Positions 44,494-55,373 are shown, numbered from the stretch's first letter. The stretch: 64,000 nucleotides of DNA from Vibrio echinoideorum (GCF_024347455.1 NZ_AP025483.1:3286001-3350000); one strand, 5' to 3'. The notes: generated from the letters alone by a model not told the origin. Program-made: numbers and translations.

Positions 44494-45398
44494 AATACAT
44501 ACTTAATATACAGACCAGTCAACATAACATTAACGAGCCTTATTATTGTAAAAAATCCTTTCTCGAGTATATTTCTCTCTAGAATAGACTTCCGATAACC
44601 AAACTTTGAAAAAGCATCTCTCAAACATGATTCTACCAATAAGATATCAAAATGTGACAACTCGTTTTCCCACTTCTTTTTGTTTGTTGCCAAAATAGGC
44701 CCTAGTGTTTCCTTTTTCCAACTAACCTCTTCTTTAGAAACAAGAGTCTTAGAAACATCTGAAAAATTTAACATTTTTGGTTCAAATACGATGGATAGTT
44801 TGTCACATATATCATCCAATGTACGTTCTGGATTTTGAATTAGGTCTTCATATTTTAAAGTAATATATCTGCCTGCAAATAATTCAGCACCTAACCGCTC
44901 GGCTAGTTCAAGTTGAACTTTATTTGCGAACACATGCTTAAACACACTTCCTTTCTTAGACCATTCGGCTTTCTTTTTTGATAATAACACATCCCTTGGA
45001 TCTCGAATGATATGTACTATATATGAATTCGGTCTTAAATTATGGATCAAACTTAAGTATTCGATTAATTTAGGGTCTTTATCACAGACAAATTCAGTAG
45101 TTACATTACTCTCTAAAAAATATTCATAGACTTTTTCTGGTCCACTGTTTTTACTAACAGCCGCTAGTTCTTCAGAGCTGATATCTTTGTTTAAACGTTT
45201 TATTTTCTCATCATCAATTAAAGAATTAAAAAAGGAAACGTCACCTTGATTCATTCTTTTTCTACTATTCCTAGAGCCAAGATATCTCCTCAAAATTGAA
45301 TTCTCTGGCAGGGTAGTAATTTTGCTATGACTACCTATCATCGACTGTAATAAGGAAGTACCTGATCGGCCTACGCCAACAATGAATATATTCTTCAA
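44478..45398 (-). CDS. PAPS-dependent sulfotransferase A
   Basis: Transfers sulfate from PAPS, probably to the polysaccharide. MKNIFIVGVGRSGTSLLQSM gives the 5'-phosphosulfate loop (RSGTS, residues 11-15), VHIIRDPRDVLLSKK the 3'-phosphate-binding motif, and YITLKYEDLIQNPE the usual third block. I chose a TTG at 45398: TAGGGA lies seven bases upstream and the protein then begins at the family's normal N-terminus. The open frame reaches 45485, overlapping the preceding glycosyltransferase by 77 bases. About 306 residues. Confidence 0.85.
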   Translation of the reverse strand: MKNIFIVGVGRSGTSLLQSMIGSHSKITTLPENSILRRYLGSRNSRKRMNQGDVSFFNSLIDDEKIKRLNKDISSEELAAVSKNSGPEKVYEYFLESNVTTEFVCDKDPKLIEYLSLIHNLRPNSYIVHIIRDPRDVLLSKKKAEWSKKGSVFKHVFANKVQLELAERLGAELFAGRYITLKYEDLIQNPERTLDDICDKLSIVFEPKMLNFSDVSKTLVSKEEVSWKKETLGPILATNKKKWENELSHFDILLVESCLRDAFSKFGYRKSILERNILEKGFFTIIRLVNVMLTGLYIKYVLWKQN

Positions 45399-45408
45399 AT
45401 TAATATCC

Positions 45409-46476
45409 CTAAAGCTCAATATTCGCGACCTGTGCAGCCCACGATTCATTTTGTGCGATCTCAAAACTAATTGTTTTCGCTTCATTCAAATAGTTTTCGT
45501 AATTTTCATTCAAATCTAATAACACAGAAAAGAAACCTTCATCGCTAGCCTTATAAGGTATATATGAATTATAATCTTCTACCTTTACTTTCATGCAATC
45601 TGCTATAATAATCGGTAAACCTAAACTACCATATTCAAACAGCTTCATAGGACTGCCGCTCTTAGCCATGTCAGTATTTTTTGAATGCATAATTAGCACA
45701 GGATTAGTAACTTTCTCAATTTTACTTAATAAGTTTTTTTGTTCAAACTTTCCATGGAACAATATTCCATCTGACGTATTCCCATCGTCAAATCCAAAGA
45801 TATGCAGATTAGATATGAGCGAAGGTTTCTTCATTTTATTAATAGTACTAAATAGAAAGTCCCAATCGTAATAAGATTGCTTCGTTCCAAAGTAAACCAA
45901 GCTTATAGGCTCTTTAACATCGTTTTTAACGTCGAGTGCTTTAAATATGTCTTGGTCGTAGCCATTTGGTACGATACTGGATAGTATGATACTTTCTTTT
46001 ATACCTGTCACTGTGGATAGTTCTTTTAGCGCTTGATTTGACATTAAAAACAAATGAAATTTTGAACCTAATATTCTTAAATCAAACAAACTTAGTTCTT
46101 TAAGTATACGACCCTTCCAAGATAAACTTGTTAAAGAGTTGACTTCGAATGTGATATCACATTTTAAGAATGGCCTTGCGAAATAAAATACTAATGATAG
46201 CAAAGGTTTCCACCTACAAACTACCACATCATAATTTTTTCCATACTTAAATAAAAACCAGAATGTGTAAAAGACTAGAAAGTAATTTGCCGGCCTATAC
46301 TTTATTCTGGTTGTATCAAAGAATCGCTCTAGACCGTAGCCACTTACAAGTTCTATTTTATTGTTATTCTCTAAGCAACCTTTGATAAATCCACAAGCAT
46401 GACTCACCCGACCTCTCATTCCCTTCTTAAAAAAGTCCACTTGAGGAAGTAAATATAATACGTTTTTATTTTTCAA
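45409..46476 (-). CDS. Glycosyltransferase (GT4-like)
   Basis: 355 residues: N-terminal MKNKNVLYLLPQVDFFKKGM, then GRVSHACGFIKG, a conserved VRSHAxG-like loop; VVCRWKPLL, ITFEVNSLT; C-terminal domain with VYFGTKQSYYDW, and SGSPMKLFEYGSLGLPIIIA, the sugar-nucleotide site of GT4 enzymes. Low identity to anything I know, typical of O-unit transferases. It overlaps wzy by 11 bases. Confidence 0.82.
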   Translation of the reverse strand: MKNKNVLYLLPQVDFFKKGMRGRVSHACGFIKGCLENNNKIELVSGYGLERFFDTTRIKYRPANYFLVFYTFWFLFKYGKNYDVVVCRWKPLLSLVFYFARPFLKCDITFEVNSLTSLSWKGRILKELSLFDLRILGSKFHLFLMSNQALKELSTVTGIKESIILSSIVPNGYDQDIFKALDVKNDVKEPISLVYFGTKQSYYDWDFLFSTINKMKKPSLISNLHIFGFDDGNTSDGILFHGKFEQKNLLSKIEKVTNPVLIMHSKNTDMAKSGSPMKLFEYGSLGLPIIIADCMKVKVEDYNSYIPYKASDEGFFSVLLDLNENYENYLNEAKTISFEIAQNESWAAQVANIEL

Positions 46477-47635
46477 TTTTATTCATCCTTAAAAATCTAC
46501 CCCAGGACAAAGAATTAATCAGTATAAATAGTATCAAAAACCTATTTCCTGATAAGGAAAAGCTTTTCATTGACATTAAAAGAATAAAGATAAAGAGTAA
46601 GAATAAAATACTTTTCCTCTGCCTCACACTTTTGAAATAAACATATAATACAGACATAAATAAAAACATAGACACTAATCCACCTTCATAATACAACTCA
46701 GCGAATATATTATGAGGATAGCCGTAAATATCATGATTATTATAATCTATACCGAATGAGCTAAATCCTTTCCCGATAACAATACTAATATATTCATTAG
46801 ATCCAAAGGCAAAATTTAACATGTTTTCTCTAGACTCGTTGCCTGAATTAAATAGATCAAGCATTCTACTAATACTCCTATCAAAAAGGATTGCGACTTG
46901 ATCTTGAGAGATAAAATACATTATGCCAAGAAAGCATGAGAAACCAAAGAAAGCTAGTAACATATAGAATATACTCTTAATGTTACGTTGCATTAAGAAA
47001 ATATCAAATAAAATAACAGCAAGCATAAATATTAATGGACCTCTAGAGCCCGAAACAACTAATGCTATAATGTTTATAGTTATCAACAATAATAACTTGG
47101 ATTTGCTGATTGCTATCTCTTCTTTCATTAGTAAATAATATGATAAAATCCCTACACCACTTAAAGTACCTGCATGCATATACAAACTAACAAACTCTTC
47201 GTTCTCTAACGTCCCACCATAAAATATTTTTGGGTACACCATTAAAAATATCACACTGCTGAAAGAAGAAATATGCCCAAGAATAACTAATATTTTTTTT
47301 TCATTTAAAGGTGTCAAACTAATTATTAGGCCATAGATTAATGTTAAGCTTAATGTTGCAAACTTGCTTTTGAACGCATTGAATTCACCATAATTAACTG
47401 TATAGTTCAGCAATTGAAATATGTACATCAAAGATAATAACGCAAGAATTAAAGCGCTATTTTTATTTATTTCATTTGGTTTTTTAACTACAATTAAGAT
47501 AGATAGAAAAATAATTGATATAACATTTAAACTAACTGGAATATTTAAGCCATAAATCTTAAAAACAAAGTCAAAGAATGTGGAAAATGGGACAATAGCT
47601 ATCAAAAAAACAGATATATCATGTTTATCATACAT
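46466..47635 (-). CDS. wzy: Wzy-type polymerase
   Basis: 389 residues, about 10-12 membrane helices. The region VVSGSRGPLIFMLA corresponds to the Wzy/ligase family SGSRG loop, and GYPHNIFAELYYEGG near residue 320 to the periplasmic loop with the conserved His. These are the signatures of O-antigen polymerase/ligase proteins; next to Wzx and sugar transferases, polymerase is the likely role. Overlaps its neighbours on both sides. Confidence 0.85.
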   Translation of the reverse strand: MYDKHDISVFLIAIVPFSTFFDFVFKIYGLNIPVSLNVISIIFLSILIVVKKPNEINKNSALILALLSLMYIFQLLNYTVNYGEFNAFKSKFATLSLTLIYGLIISLTPLNEKKILVILGHISSFSSVIFLMVYPKIFYGGTLENEEFVSLYMHAGTLSGVGILSYYLLMKEEIAISKSKLLLLITINIIALVVSGSRGPLIFMLAVILFDIFLMQRNIKSIFYMLLAFFGFSCFLGIMYFISQDQVAILFDRSISRMLDLFNSGNESRENMLNFAFGSNEYISIVIGKGFSSFGIDYNNHDIYGYPHNIFAELYYEGGLVSMFLFMSVLYVYFKSVRQRKSILFLLFIFILLMSMKSFSLSGNRFLILFILINSLSWGRFLRMNKIEK

Positions 47636-48422
47636 TAGGGTGTTTCCCTAAAATAAATACTTTTAGCGCTGACAAAAAATCTACACGATATGGTAAGAAT
47701 ATGATCCAAGACCCAAAGGATCTTAAAAATACATACAGATGTTTTAATTCGAAATAGTATCTTAATTTCAACCCTAAAGCATAGCCAAGTTCTTTTCTCC
47801 GAAAATCACTAATTGATGCACCCAAGGTAGACTTGTCATGTTCAAATCCTCTAATAACCTCGACATTGTTTGTTACGTTTGAAGCCCTGCACATAAATGA
47901 ATAGTCTACGGCATAAAGAACAAATCGCTCATCAAAATAACTTCCATATTTGGCGCTTATTCGCTCTAGTAGTTGACTACTAATTATCATGCCGCTAGCA
48001 ATTGCGGTGGGACGATTTATCAAGTTGCATTCTAAGTTTGGGCTAACTACTTTCGTACCAACAGTAACTAATGGTAAAATCAAATCATGTTCGAATGTTC
48101 TAGCTTTGTTTTTTAGATCTTCAAAATACTCTTTAGTTAGATAAGAATCATCATCTAACACTACATAATAGTCAGCACTATAAGAATTTATAAATCTATT
48201 GTAAACATTAGATAGAGGAGTGTTGTTCTTACTATTAATAATTTCAATTCTGCTTTTTTTCAAACTACAATCTTCGAAAAATATCTCCTTTATACCATTA
48301 TTCCAAACTAATAAACTAGTATCCATATCTTCAAAAATTTCATGATTGTCAATAAATGAGCGATAAGTGCTACTTTCTTTCAATTCTCTGTTATAAATAA
48401 TTATCAGAAATACAATATTCAT
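47628..48422 (-). CDS. Glycosyltransferase family 2
   Basis: 264-residue GT-A enzyme. IIIYNRELKE at the N-terminus, NTPLSNVYNRFINSY, then YYVVLDDDSYL with the metal-binding DxD motif, and FDERFVLYAVDYSFMCR with the acceptor-site pattern (ED-like). Inverting sugar transfer to the lipid-linked unit. Overlaps wzy by eight bases and starts five bases after the sulfotransferase gene. Confidence 0.85.
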   Translation of the reverse strand: MNIVFLIIIYNRELKESSTYRSFIDNHEIFEDMDTSLLVWNNGIKEIFFEDCSLKKSRIEIINSKNNTPLSNVYNRFINSYSADYYVVLDDDSYLTKEYFEDLKNKARTFEHDLILPLVTVGTKVVSPNLECNLINRPTAIASGMIISSQLLERISAKYGSYFDERFVLYAVDYSFMCRASNVTNNVEVIRGFEHDKSTLGASISDFRRKELGYALGLKLRYYFELKHLYVFLRSFGSWIIFLPYRVDFLSALKVFILGKHPNV

Positions 48423-48427
48423 AAATC

Positions 48428-49096
48428 TTACTTTTCATAACCAAAATTTTTAAAGTCTTCAGAATAAAGTTCAAATACAATATCTCTAGCTCTATTTGAT
48501 AGCACACTTTTCTTATTGTCTATGGGATGTGTATTGACCTTACCTAAATTTATTTCTCTCTGGATTTCTTTAGCTACAATTTTTTTCATTTCAATTAGGT
48601 TTTCAAATTTAAAAACTGCTTTTAACACCAAACTACCGTCGTTGTAGACATAATCAGTCTGTGTTCGAAAATGATCTGCCTTCTTTAATATGGCGTGTTC
48701 TAGCCCCCCATTTATTACAAAATCGTTTAGATCTGAGTACTTTGATATATATATATCTCGCCAAACCCTATCATTTATATTCATTCCCCCTCTCTTCAAA
48801 TAATCATATGCTGATACTAGCCTGTTATAAGGATTTCTAACCACACTAAAGGTATACAAACTATCAAAATAACTTTTATCTTTTCTTATAAAATCTGAAG
48901 CCGTTGCATGAGTTGAGCTATCTATGCCATATAGCTCTTTCACTACACTCATACCAGCTGATTTGGGTATATGTATAAATATAAACGAATTGTGGTAAGG
49001 CTTATATGGGTCTTTTCTAACTAAATTATAGCCGGTCTTTATTAGAAAGTAGTGTCTTGCATATTTAATGTAATATTTAAAACTAAATTTATTCAT
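48428..49096 (-). CDS. PAPS-dependent sulfotransferase B (Sulfotransfer_2)
   Basis: 222 residues. IHIPKSAGMSVVKELYG (41-57) is the 5'-phosphosulfate loop of the Sulfotransfer_2 family, and SVVRNPYNRLVSAYDYLK (84-101) the 3'-phosphate site. KFENLIEMKK follows as in this family. Carbohydrate sulfotransferases of this group act on glycans. It is the second of three sulfotransferase genes in the cluster, each of a different subtype. Confidence 0.88.
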   Translation of the reverse strand: MNKFSFKYYIKYARHYFLIKTGYNLVRKDPYKPYHNSFIFIHIPKSAGMSVVKELYGIDSSTHATASDFIRKDKSYFDSLYTFSVVRNPYNRLVSAYDYLKRGGMNINDRVWRDIYISKYSDLNDFVINGGLEHAILKKADHFRTQTDYVYNDGSLVLKAVFKFENLIEMKKIVAKEIQREINLGKVNTHPIDNKKSVLSNRARDIVFELYSEDFKNFGYEK

Positions 49097-49100
49097 AGTA

Positions 49101-49691
49101 TCAAACTCTATATTTAATTAGTTTTGCAGGTACGCCACCCACTATTTCATTAGCATTAACATCTTTAGTTACAACTGAACCTGCAGCCACTATAGCTCCA
49201 CTTCCAATTTTGACACCAGCTAAAATTGATACTCCGGCTCCAATCCAAACGTTATTTTCAATAATTACTGGACTAGTATAAATGCCCTGTTTATTCATGT
49301 TTAGAGTATTGCTCTCATATTTGTGATTGGTGTCTCTTATAGATACATATTGTCCAATCATTACATCATCACCAATAATGATTGACTCGTTACAGCCAAA
49401 TGTACAAAAATCTCCACAATAAGTTCTTTCACCAAAAAAAATCGTGCTGGTACCTTGTATATTACAATAATCACCTAACTTGTTATTGCCATTCAACACA
49501 ACCTTAAGTTGACCATTTTTGACATTTAAAAATGTCAATTTAAAATTTTTTCCAAGACGATATTTACCATTGGACTCTATAAATGGATGATATTTAACTT
49601 TAGACCTATAATAGTAAAACCTATCAACTAAATTTATTAATTTTACAAAAGCTAACTTATATATACTTCCCACTTTAAAATCAAATGACAT
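49101..49691 (-). CDS. Hexapeptide-repeat acyltransferase
   Basis: 196 residues; left-handed beta-helix of hexapeptide repeats in the C-terminal two thirds (e.g. [53 protein letters not shown]), ending PAKLIKYRV. Trimeric O-acetyltransferase of the WbbJ/maltose-acetyltransferase type; the RDTNHKY stretch contains the catalytic His. Probably acetylates a sugar of the repeat unit. Overlaps the neighbouring sulfotransferase by 11 bases. Confidence 0.9.
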   Translation of the reverse strand: MSFDFKVGSIYKLAFVKLINLVDRFYYYRSKVKYHPFIESNGKYRLGKNFKLTFLNVKNGQLKVVLNGNNKLGDYCNIQGTSTIFFGERTYCGDFCTFGCNESIIIGDDVMIGQYVSIRDTNHKYESNTLNMNKQGIYTSPVIIENNVWIGAGVSILAGVKIGSGAIVAAGSVVTKDVNANEIVGGVPAKLIKYRV

Positions 49692-50610
49692 TGGCTGCCT
49701 TAATTATTCTATTTAAATACCATACCGGTTTAGTTAATATAACATTAATTACTTTCAGGTAAAAAGGAACATCAGTTTTACCTATCGATTTTTTAATCTT
49801 TATTACCCCGTTATTTTTTATTCTATTCCCGCCGATATTATGGCCAATTTTTAGATACTCATTTCTTTCTATCTTTACGATTACATTTTGAAAGTTTACT
49901 GAAGTCTTTAATTCTAACTCTTTTAGTGCTTCCGAAGGCTTATCTATAAAGTTGTCATAGTTAGTTTGCGAGTATTTACTTCTGCCATAAAGTAGGGTGA
50001 TCAAACTTAAAAAGTATCCAACCGACCAGGACAAAGATAAGAGGATAGAATAAAATACAAACAATACTTTACTAGGTTTAAATCTACATCTCAAAAACTT
50101 TAGATGTTCTCCACCCAAAAACCTTTTGTAGGTTGAAGAGAATACAGTGAGAGGCTCTCTAATTAAGTGTACAACATGGGAATTATCAATATACTTTGTT
50201 AAAAATATCGCCCTAGTAATCTCTTTAGATGAGTCGACAATAACTTCTGATTCAGTGACTTTACTAATCGCTCTAAACACCGAATTTTGAATATAAATCA
50301 GACGCTCAATCTCACTATTTTCCTTACTATAGAAAATGATTTTATACAAATTCTTCAAATGAAAAAACTCACTGAAATATTTCATATCATTATTAAAATC
50401 TTTCTTAGTATTAAGCTCATACTCTCTTTTTATTTGAGACCAAAAACCACACTCTAAAATAGATTCCCCACAAGAACAGTTATCGTATTCTAGTCGAGAT
50501 ATGCCAGAAATAAACTCCCCAACACTATCAACACCATCATTGTTTCCAAGAACAATATCAAGTATCGTAGAACCACTGTGACCACGGCCCATTATGTATA
50601 TTATTTTCAT
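49681..50610 (-). CDS. Sulfotransferase C
   Basis: 309 residues. [19 protein letters not shown] (4-22) is the 5'-phosphosulfate loop, [12 protein letters not shown] and [13 protein letters not shown] are the family's central and 3'-phosphate motifs. [14 protein letters not shown] cysteine motif is characteristic of this branch. A hydrophobic stretch near residue 190 could associate with the membrane. First gene of the AT-rich core, 95 bases after rmlC. Confidence 0.85.
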   Translation of the reverse strand: MKIIYIMGRGHSGSTILDIVLGNNDGVDSVGEFISGISRLEYDNCSCGESILECGFWSQIKREYELNTKKDFNNDMKYFSEFFHLKNLYKIIFYSKENSEIERLIYIQNSVFRAISKVTESEVIVDSSKEITRAIFLTKYIDNSHVVHLIREPLTVFSSTYKRFLGGEHLKFLRCRFKPSKVLFVFYSILLSLSWSVGYFLSLITLLYGRSKYSQTNYDNFIDKPSEALKELELKTSVNFQNVIVKIERNEYLKIGHNIGGNRIKNNGVIKIKKSIGKTDVPFYLKVINVILTKPVWYLNRIIKAANVI

Positions 50611-50704
50611 TTATCGATTCGCAATTAAATTATATTTAGTCTGTCTTTATTTTTTACTATTTATTCAACGTAACTTTATATCTATACTTTTACCAGAAAT
50701 TCTT

Positions 50705-51241
50705 TTAAATTTCATTTAGTATTACACCGTTTCTGTCTTTTAGCGACAATTTTGGCTCTCCTAATAATGGCCATTTAATATTAATAGTATCATCATCCCA
50801 TGCTAAAGACACTTCAGCGGATGGGTTATAGTAGTCAGTGCACTTATACACAAACTCGGCCTCTTCACTCGTAACATAGAATCCATGTGCAAAACCTTCT
50901 GGCACCCAAAGTTGGCGCTTATTCTCTGCAGACAGGTACACTCCGACCCACCTCCCAAACGTTGGGGAATCTTTACGAACATCAACAACTACATCAAAGA
51001 CTTCACCGGAAACAACTCGAACTAATTTTCCTTGTGTGTTTTCAGTTTGATAGTGAAGACCACGGAGAATGCCTTTCTTTGATTTAGAGTGATTGTCTTG
51101 AACAAATTGGATCGGCTTACCAGTAACAAGCTCTTCAAACTTTTTTTGCTGCCAGGTTTCCATAAAGAAGCCACGCTCATCACCAAAGACTGCAGGCTCT
51201 ATAATCTTCACATCAGGGATTTCTGTTTCTATTACTTTCAT
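50705..51241 (-). CDS. rmlC: dTDP-4-dehydrorhamnose 3,5-epimerase
   Basis: Third step of dTDP-L-rhamnose synthesis. 178 residues from the ATG at 51241 (MKVIETEIPDVKIIEP), aligned with the usual RmlC start; a GTG at 51250 is less likely. FGDERGFFMETWQ, QDNHSKSKKGILRGLHYQ (catalytic His) and VPEGFAHGFYV are diagnostic. Last gene of the sugar-nucleotide set. Confidence 0.96.
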   Translation of the reverse strand: MKVIETEIPDVKIIEPAVFGDERGFFMETWQQKKFEELVTGKPIQFVQDNHSKSKKGILRGLHYQTENTQGKLVRVVSGEVFDVVVDVRKDSPTFGRWVGVYLSAENKRQLWVPEGFAHGFYVTSEEAEFVYKCTDYYNPSAEVSLAWDDDTINIKWPLLGEPKLSLKDRNGVILNEI

Positions 51242-51246
51242 GTCAA

Positions 51247-52125
51247 TCACATGTATTCATTGATATTTTTCAGGGCTAGGTGCCAATCACTCGCTTCAAC
51301 AGAGAAACCTTGAATGATTTTCTCGTTACTCAATCGAGAGTTACTTGGGCGCTTTGCAGGGGTTGGGTATTGGTCGGTGGTGATGCTTGTTAAGCTCGGC
51401 TTCTTCGCTAGCACTCCTTGCTCAGCCGCTACATTAAAAATAGCATCAGCAAAGTCAAACCAACTGACATGTGGCAAACCCGAGTAATGGTAAACACCAT
51501 AATCCACCGCATCCCCCTGAGTGATGCGTTTGGCTATTTGAATCAATGCCCCCGCAATATCACCCGCATACGTCGGCCCACCAAACTGGTCACCGACAAT
51601 ACTCAATGCGCCTCTGTTTGCACCTAAACGCAGCATGGTTTTCACGAAATTATTGCCGCTCTCACCAAACACCCATGCAGTACGAAGAATAATGTGTTTA
51701 TCACACGCTTGCGCCACGGCAATTTCACCGGCGAGCTTGCTTTTACCATAAATGCCTTGCGGGTTTGTCGTATCCGTTTCCCCATACTCACCGGCTTTAT
51801 TGCCTTCAAAGACATAATCGGTCGAGATATGCAGTATTGCAGCATTAACACTTTGTGCCGCTTGTGCAAGGTATTTTGGACCATCACGATTTATCGCGTA
51901 AGAAAGGTCGACTTCTTCTTCTGCCTTATCAACCGCTGTATGTGCCGCCGCATTAATAATGATGCTCGGTTTAAACTCAGCAACCGCTGCATTGACGGCA
52001 TCTTGACTTGTGATATCAAGGTGCTCTCTATCAAGCGCTAACACTTCAGTATTCTCATGGTTCGCTAACTGCTCAGTTAAACTTGAACCCACTTGGCCAT
52101 GGCAACCCGTAATTAAAATACGCAT
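51247..52125 (-). CDS. rmlD: dTDP-4-dehydrorhamnose reductase
   Basis: Final step of dTDP-L-rhamnose synthesis, NAD(P)H-dependent. 292 residues with GCHGQVGSSL (dinucleotide loop), HISTDYVFEG and YGKSKLAGE (Tyr-x3-Lys catalytic pair). The start overlaps the rmlA stop by one base. Normal length. Confidence 0.96.
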   Translation of the reverse strand: MRILITGCHGQVGSSLTEQLANHENTEVLALDREHLDITSQDAVNAAVAEFKPSIIINAAAHTAVDKAEEEVDLSYAINRDGPKYLAQAAQSVNAAILHISTDYVFEGNKAGEYGETDTTNPQGIYGKSKLAGEIAVAQACDKHIILRTAWVFGESGNNFVKTMLRLGANRGALSIVGDQFGGPTYAGDIAGALIQIAKRITQGDAVDYGVYHYSGLPHVSWFDFADAIFNVAAEQGVLAKKPSLTSITTDQYPTPAKRPSNSRLSNEKIIQGFSVEASDWHLALKNINEYM

Positions 52126-53012
52126 TAGCTTACTGCCTTTTTCTGAGTTTCAGTCACTAAACGCGTCAAATACTGACCGTATTCGTTTTTCATCATCGGC
52201 TTAGCGAGCGTCAATACCTGCTCATCACTCAGCCATCCGTTGCGCCATGCGATTTCTTCTAGACACGCGACTTTTAAGCCCTGAACATTCTCAATCGTTT
52301 GCACGAAAGAAGAGGCTTCATGCAGACTTTCGTGTGTGCCAGTATCTAACCATGCAAAACCACGACCGAGTAACTCTACGTTTAGCGAGCCGTCATTTAA
52401 GTACATTTCATTGAGAGTAGTAATTTCTAACTCGCCACGGTGTGATGGTTTCACTTGCTTCGCCATTTCTACCACTCGATTATCGTAGAAATACAAACCT
52501 GTGACTGCATAGTTGGACTTTGGTACTTGAGGCTTCTCTTCAATAGAGACGGCTTTCATCTCTTCACCAAACTCAACCACACCAAAACGCTCTGGATCTT
52601 TCACTTGGTAACCGAATACCGTAGCACCAGATTCTCTTGACGCCGCGCTTTGCAGCGTTTTAGAAAAAGACTGACCGTAGAATATATTATCACCCAGCAC
52701 TAAACAGACGCTGTCATCACCAATGAACTCTTCACCGATAATAAACGCTTGTGCTAGACCATCTGGGCTTGGCTGAATCGCGTACTCAAGATTAATACCG
52801 AAATCAGAACCATCACCAAGTAAGCGCTGGAATCCTGCGTTGTCTTCTGATGTTGTGATAATCAAAATATCTTTAATGCCCGCCAGCATTAACGTTGAAA
52901 TCGGGTAAAACACCATCGGCTTATCGTAGATAGGCAATAGTTGCTTTGAAACACCACGGGTTAATGGGTATAAACGCGTACCTGAACCACCCGCTAGTAC
53001 AATACCTTTCAT
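52125..53012 (-). CDS. rmlA: Glucose-1-phosphate thymidylyltransferase
   Basis: Makes dTDP-glucose, the first step towards dTDP-L-rhamnose. 295 residues: [20 protein letters not shown] with the nucleotidyl-transfer loop, [15 protein letters not shown], and LGDNIFYG. Complete. Overlaps rmlB by four bases. Confidence 0.97.
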   Translation of the reverse strand: MKGIVLAGGSGTRLYPLTRGVSKQLLPIYDKPMVFYPISTLMLAGIKDILIITTSEDNAGFQRLLGDGSDFGINLEYAIQPSPDGLAQAFIIGEEFIGDDSVCLVLGDNIFYGQSFSKTLQSAASRESGATVFGYQVKDPERFGVVEFGEEMKAVSIEEKPQVPKSNYAVTGLYFYDNRVVEMAKQVKPSHRGELEITTLNEMYLNDGSLNVELLGRGFAWLDTGTHESLHEASSFVQTIENVQGLKVACLEEIAWRNGWLSDEQVLTLAKPMMKNEYGQYLTRLVTETQKKAVS

Positions 53013-54094
53013 TCGTTACCTTCCTTTGGTTCAACAATTTCTACACCTAGACGCTCACGTTGGTAGCTGCCATCTTGCACATTTTGACACCACGCTGAGT
53101 TGTCTAGATACCATTGCACTGTCTTGCGAAGACCCGTTTCAAAGGTTTCCTCAGGCGTCCAACCTAGCTCACGCTGCATTTTAGATGAATCAATCGCGTA
53201 ACGGCGATCTTGCACATTGGTGATCTGCTCAGCATACGCTGACTCTTTCGGCACTAACGAGTCTAGGATTTCACAAATCGTGTTCACAACTTCAAGGTTT
53301 TTCTTCTCGTTATGACCACCAATATTGTAGGTCTCGCCCACTTTACCTTCGGTCACGACTTTGTAGAGCGCTCGCGCATGGTCTTCAACAAACAGCCAGT
53401 CACGGATTTGATCGCCTTTTCCATAGATAGGAAGGTCTTTACCCTCTAGAGCATTAAGAATCACTAACGGGATCAATTTTTCAGGGAAGTGATAAGGACC
53501 GTAGTTGTTTGAGCAGTTGGTTACTATGGTTGGCAGTCCGTAAGTACGCAACCATGCACGAACTAAGTGGTCGCTCGAGGCTTTTGACGCCGAATATGGG
53601 CTTGATGGCTCATACGAGGTTGTCTCCAAAAACATTGGCAGCACTGTACCTTCTGGAACTTCATCGGGATGTGGGAGATCGCCATACACTTCATCGGTAG
53701 AAATATGATGGAAACGGAACTCGGCTTTCACACCTTCTTCAAGCGTATTCCAGTACTCGCGAGTCGCTTCTAGCAGCGTATAAGTGCCAACAATATTGGT
53801 TTCGATGAATGCGGCAGGGCCTGTGATTGAGCGGTCAACATGTGATTCAGCCGCGAGGTGCATTACCGCATCGGGTTTGTGCTCAGAGAACACTCGGTCA
53901 AGCTCTGAACGATTGCAAATATCGACTTGCTCGAACGCATAACGTTTACTTGAATCCACGTCAACAAGAGACTGTAAATTACCTGCGTAAGTGAGCTTGT
54001 CAACGTTGATCACGCTGTCTGAAGTATTCTTGATGATATGACGAATAACAGCTGAGCCGATAAAACCAGCACCGCCGGTAACGAGGATTTTCAT
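53009..54094 (-). CDS. rmlB: dTDP-glucose 4,6-dehydratase
   Basis: Second step of dTDP-L-rhamnose synthesis, NAD-dependent short-chain dehydrogenase. 361 residues: [33 protein letters not shown], and the catalytic [14 protein letters not shown]. Complete. One-base overlap with wecC. Confidence 0.97.
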   Translation of the reverse strand: MKILVTGGAGFIGSAVIRHIIKNTSDSVINVDKLTYAGNLQSLVDVDSSKRYAFEQVDICNRSELDRVFSEHKPDAVMHLAAESHVDRSITGPAAFIETNIVGTYTLLEATREYWNTLEEGVKAEFRFHHISTDEVYGDLPHPDEVPEGTVLPMFLETTSYEPSSPYSASKASSDHLVRAWLRTYGLPTIVTNCSNNYGPYHFPEKLIPLVILNALEGKDLPIYGKGDQIRDWLFVEDHARALYKVVTEGKVGETYNIGGHNEKKNLEVVNTICEILDSLVPKESAYAEQITNVQDRRYAIDSSKMQRELGWTPEETFETGLRKTVQWYLDNSAWCQNVQDGSYQRERLGVEIVEPKEGNE

Positions 54095-55356
54095 TACCAG
54101 ATGCCCTTCGTATCGATAACAAATGAATCAGTTAATCTAATCTTCTTAAACTGTTTATGATCCACAAGCATCACATGAATATCAGTCTTTGTTAGAGACT
54201 CATCAATTGTCACTAGTTTAATATTATCATGCTTAATTTCTTCAATATTAGGTTCAATGGCTAACACTTGGCCTGAATGAAAATCTGCGATAGATTTTGT
54301 AATATCTAACGCAGGACTTTCACGCAAGTCATCAATATCAGGTTTAAATGCTAAACCATAACAAGCAATAGTCACATCTTTTGCGGTTTTAGATGGGTTC
54401 GCTTGTAAAAATTCAGCCAATGCAATTTTAACTTTATCAATGACCCATTCAGGCTTTTTATCATTCACATCACGCGCAGTTTTAATTAACTTTGCTAGCT
54501 CTGGTGTTTTTGAAACAATAAACCAAGGATCAACAGCGATGCAATGCCCACCAACCCCTGGTCCAGGTTGTAGAATGTTAATACGAGGGTGGCGGTTTGC
54601 TAAAGCAATCAACTCCCACACATCAATATCGAGATCATCACAAATCATCGATAGTTCGTTTGCAAAAGCAATTTGAACATCACGGCAGCTATTTTCTGTC
54701 AACTTGGCCATTTCTGCGGTACGTGCATTAGTGATCACACAATCACCCATAACAAAGGTTTTGTACAACTCTACACTGCGCTCTGAACAGCGCTTACTCA
54801 TACCACCAATTACGCGATCATTTTGTACAAGTTCTGTTACCACATGACCGGGTAATACACGCTCAGGACAATGTGCAACATTAACATCTGCACTTTCACC
54901 GTGCGTTTGTGGGAATGTTAAGTCTGAACGCGCTTCACTCAACCACTCCGCCATTTGCTCAGTTGCACCGACTGGTGATGTAGACTCTAGTATAACTAAG
55001 TCACCTTTCTTCAATACTGGCGCAATTGCTTTTGAAGCCGCTTCGATATAACGAAGATCCGGCTTTGGAATATCACCTTCATTTTCAGTAGGAAGAAATG
55101 GGGTAGGAACTGCAATCAAAAAGGCATCTGCAGCTTCTGGAGTCGTAACCGCTTTTAAAAAGCCTTGCTGGACTGCGGCACTTACTAACATATCTAAATC
55201 TGGCTCTACGATATGAATTTCACCGCGATTGATGGTATCTACAGCGTGTTGATTGACATCGACACCGATAACTTTTTTCTTACGCGATGCAAACATCGCT
55301 GCTGTCGGCAGCCCGATGTAACCTAAACCGACTACTGAAATTGTTTCAAAAGACAT
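54094..55356 (-). CDS. wecC: UDP-N-acetyl-D-mannosamine dehydrogenase
   Basis: Oxidises UDP-ManNAc to UDP-ManNAcA. 420 residues: [20 protein letters not shown] (NAD loop), [27 protein letters not shown] with the catalytic Cys region, and [12 protein letters not shown] in the C-terminal domain. Complete. Follows wecB after 17 bases. The pair supplies ManNAcA for the polysaccharide, or for common antigen if that exists here. Confidence 0.95.
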   Translation of the reverse strand: MSFETISVVGLGYIGLPTAAMFASRKKKVIGVDVNQHAVDTINRGEIHIVEPDLDMLVSAAVQQGFLKAVTTPEAADAFLIAVPTPFLPTENEGDIPKPDLRYIEAASKAIAPVLKKGDLVILESTSPVGATEQMAEWLSEARSDLTFPQTHGESADVNVAHCPERVLPGHVVTELVQNDRVIGGMSKRCSERSVELYKTFVMGDCVITNARTAEMAKLTENSCRDVQIAFANELSMICDDLDIDVWELIALANRHPRINILQPGPGVGGHCIAVDPWFIVSKTPELAKLIKTARDVNDKKPEWVIDKVKIALAEFLQANPSKTAKDVTIACYGLAFKPDIDDLRESPALDITKSIADFHSGQVLAIEPNIEEIKHDNIKLVTIDESLTKTDIHVMLVDHKQFKKIRLTDSFVIDTKGIW

Positions 55357-55373
55357 TATTATTCCCTAAAGTT

